Under the pieces are notes generated by a model. That model saw only the letters and a program-made list of their open reading frames with translations. It did not search any database and was not told the DNA's origin. Shown here piece by piece: positions 63,414 through 64,000 of a stretch of DNA of 64,000 bases. The stretch covers positions 434,001-498,000 of the forward strand of contig NZ_AWGE01000001.1 in the NCBI RefSeq assembly GCF_000495815.1. Direction: 5' to 3'. How positions within the stretch are numbered: position 1 is the first letter of the stretch; every line of letters begins with the position of its first letter. Origin of the DNA: Asticcacaulis sp. AC466. Lineage in GTDB: Bacteria > Pseudomonadota > Alphaproteobacteria > Caulobacterales > Caulobacteraceae. The position numbers were made by a program, and so were the translations under genes.

Positions 63414-64000
63414 ATGGCACACGATCACGGCTCACATAATCACGGACATTCGCACGGTGACGACCATGGTCATGGCCCGGGCCATAATCATGCCCACGCA
63501 GGCGGTCATGGCCATTCGCACGCGCCAACCGATTTCGGGGCGCGTTTCCTGTGGGCGGCCGCGCTCAACACGGCCTTTATCATAGCCGAAGTCATTTTCG
63601 GGCTTAAGGCCAATTCACTGGCCCTGCTGGCTGATGCCGGTCACAATTTCAGCGACGCCATCTCTCTGGTCCTGTCCTGGGCCGCGTGGTGGCTGGCGAA
63701 ACGCAAACCGGGCGGCAATTTCACCTACGGTTACCGCGGCGCCTCCATCATGGCGGCCTTGTTCAACGCGCTCCTGCTGATGGTGGCGGTCGGTGGCATT
63801 GTCTGGGAAGCCGTTCAGCGCTTCAATTCGGTACAGCCGGTGCAGGGCGACCTGGTCATGTGGGTGGCCGGCGCGGGCATTCTGGTCAACGGCTTTACCG
63901 CCTGGCTGTTCGCGCAGGGACAATCCGATCTCAACATCAAGGCGGCATTCGCTCACCTGGCCGCCGACGCGGTGGTGTCCGCCGCCGTGGTTGTCGCTGG
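63414..64000 (+). CDS. CDF family zinc/divalent-cation exporter, 5' part (3' truncated)
   Basis: The window ends inside this gene; 195 whole codons are visible. The N-terminus is His-rich (MAHDHGSHNHGHSHGDDHGHGPGHNHAHAGG), a metal-buffering tail. The first membrane helices carry the CDF metal site HxxxD pattern in LADAGHNFSDAI, and further helices follow to the window edge. It exports Zn2+ or a related cation in exchange for protons. A possible Zur-like site lies upstream. Confidence 0.9.
   Translation, partial: MAHDHGSHNHGHSHGDDHGHGPGHNHAHAGGHGHSHAPTDFGARFLWAAALNTAFIIAEVIFGLKANSLALLADAGHNFSDAISLVLSWAAWWLAKRKPGGNFTYGYRGASIMAALFNALLLMVAVGGIVWEAVQRFNSVQPVQGDLVMWVAGAGILVNGFTAWLFAQGQSDLNIKAAFAHLAADAVVSAAVVVA

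Overview
The window comes from an alphaproteobacterium of the family Caulobacteraceae. An Asticcacaulis- or Caulobacter-like genome fits best; the genus is inference. The reasons are the cell-cycle regulators ctrA, sciP, chpT and a mucR/ros gene, a fliF-fliG-fliH(flbE)-fliN-flbD operon, GANTC and TTAA-type sites in front of these genes, a DivJ/PleC-type kinase, and many DUF families typical of the group (DUF1153, DUF1491, DUF2336, PAS_5).

Layout. 1-7.3 kb: the tail of a DUF3857-type protein, an ABC-F ATPase, groES-groEL behind a CIRCE operator, a DUF883-like membrane protein, a secreted endonuclease/exonuclease/phosphatase-fold enzyme, a ModF-like ABC ATPase and a tRNA-Met. 7.3-16.1 kb: a glycosyltransferase, an Lrp regulator, several exported proteins, an HxlR regulator, mnmA, a MerC-like protein behind a near-perfect Zur-type palindrome, and an AsmA-like protein. 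16.1-29.6 kb: the main flagellar block. flgK-flgL face fliK-flgD-flgE across a spacer with sigma-54-type promoters, followed by sciP and the CtrA-type fliF operon ending in flbD. 29.6-40.5 kb: DUF2809, ogt, flhA, DUF4262 and DUF4282 proteins, a GH10 xylanase lipoprotein, fliI-fliJ, a CmcJ/NvfI-like oxidoreductase and a nuclease-helicase fusion. 40.5-44.1 kb: ctrA with an unusual density of GANTC sites upstream, an ArsC-like protein lacking its catalytic cysteine, arsR-arsC, and a DUF4142 protein. 44.1-52.9 kb: an aldo/keto reductase, cheA-cheW-cheY-cheB-cheR, chpT and cysK. 53-64 kb: DUF2336, mucR, a PAS_5 protein, an ABC exporter, two divergent histidine kinases, sufE, DUF1491 and the start of a CDF zinc exporter.

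How it works together. ChpT passes phosphate to CtrA; SciP and MucR-type proteins restrain the CtrA regulon in relatives; CtrA drives early flagellar operons such as fliF; FlbD, encoded at the end of that operon, with sigma-54 drives later ones such as fliK-flgD-flgE and flgK-flgL. Most of the hierarchy is therefore encoded inside 36 kb.

Most notable observations: seven GANTC sites in the ctrA promoter, a TTAA-N6-TTAA motif shared by the ctrA, fliI and chpT upstream regions, the Cys-to-Gly ArsC-like protein, a three-copy palindromic repeat that supplies a stop codon, Zur- and Fur-like boxes, and a PD-(D/E)xK plus DUF2075 helicase fusion that could be a defence gene. No CRISPR array, insertion sequence or prophage was seen.
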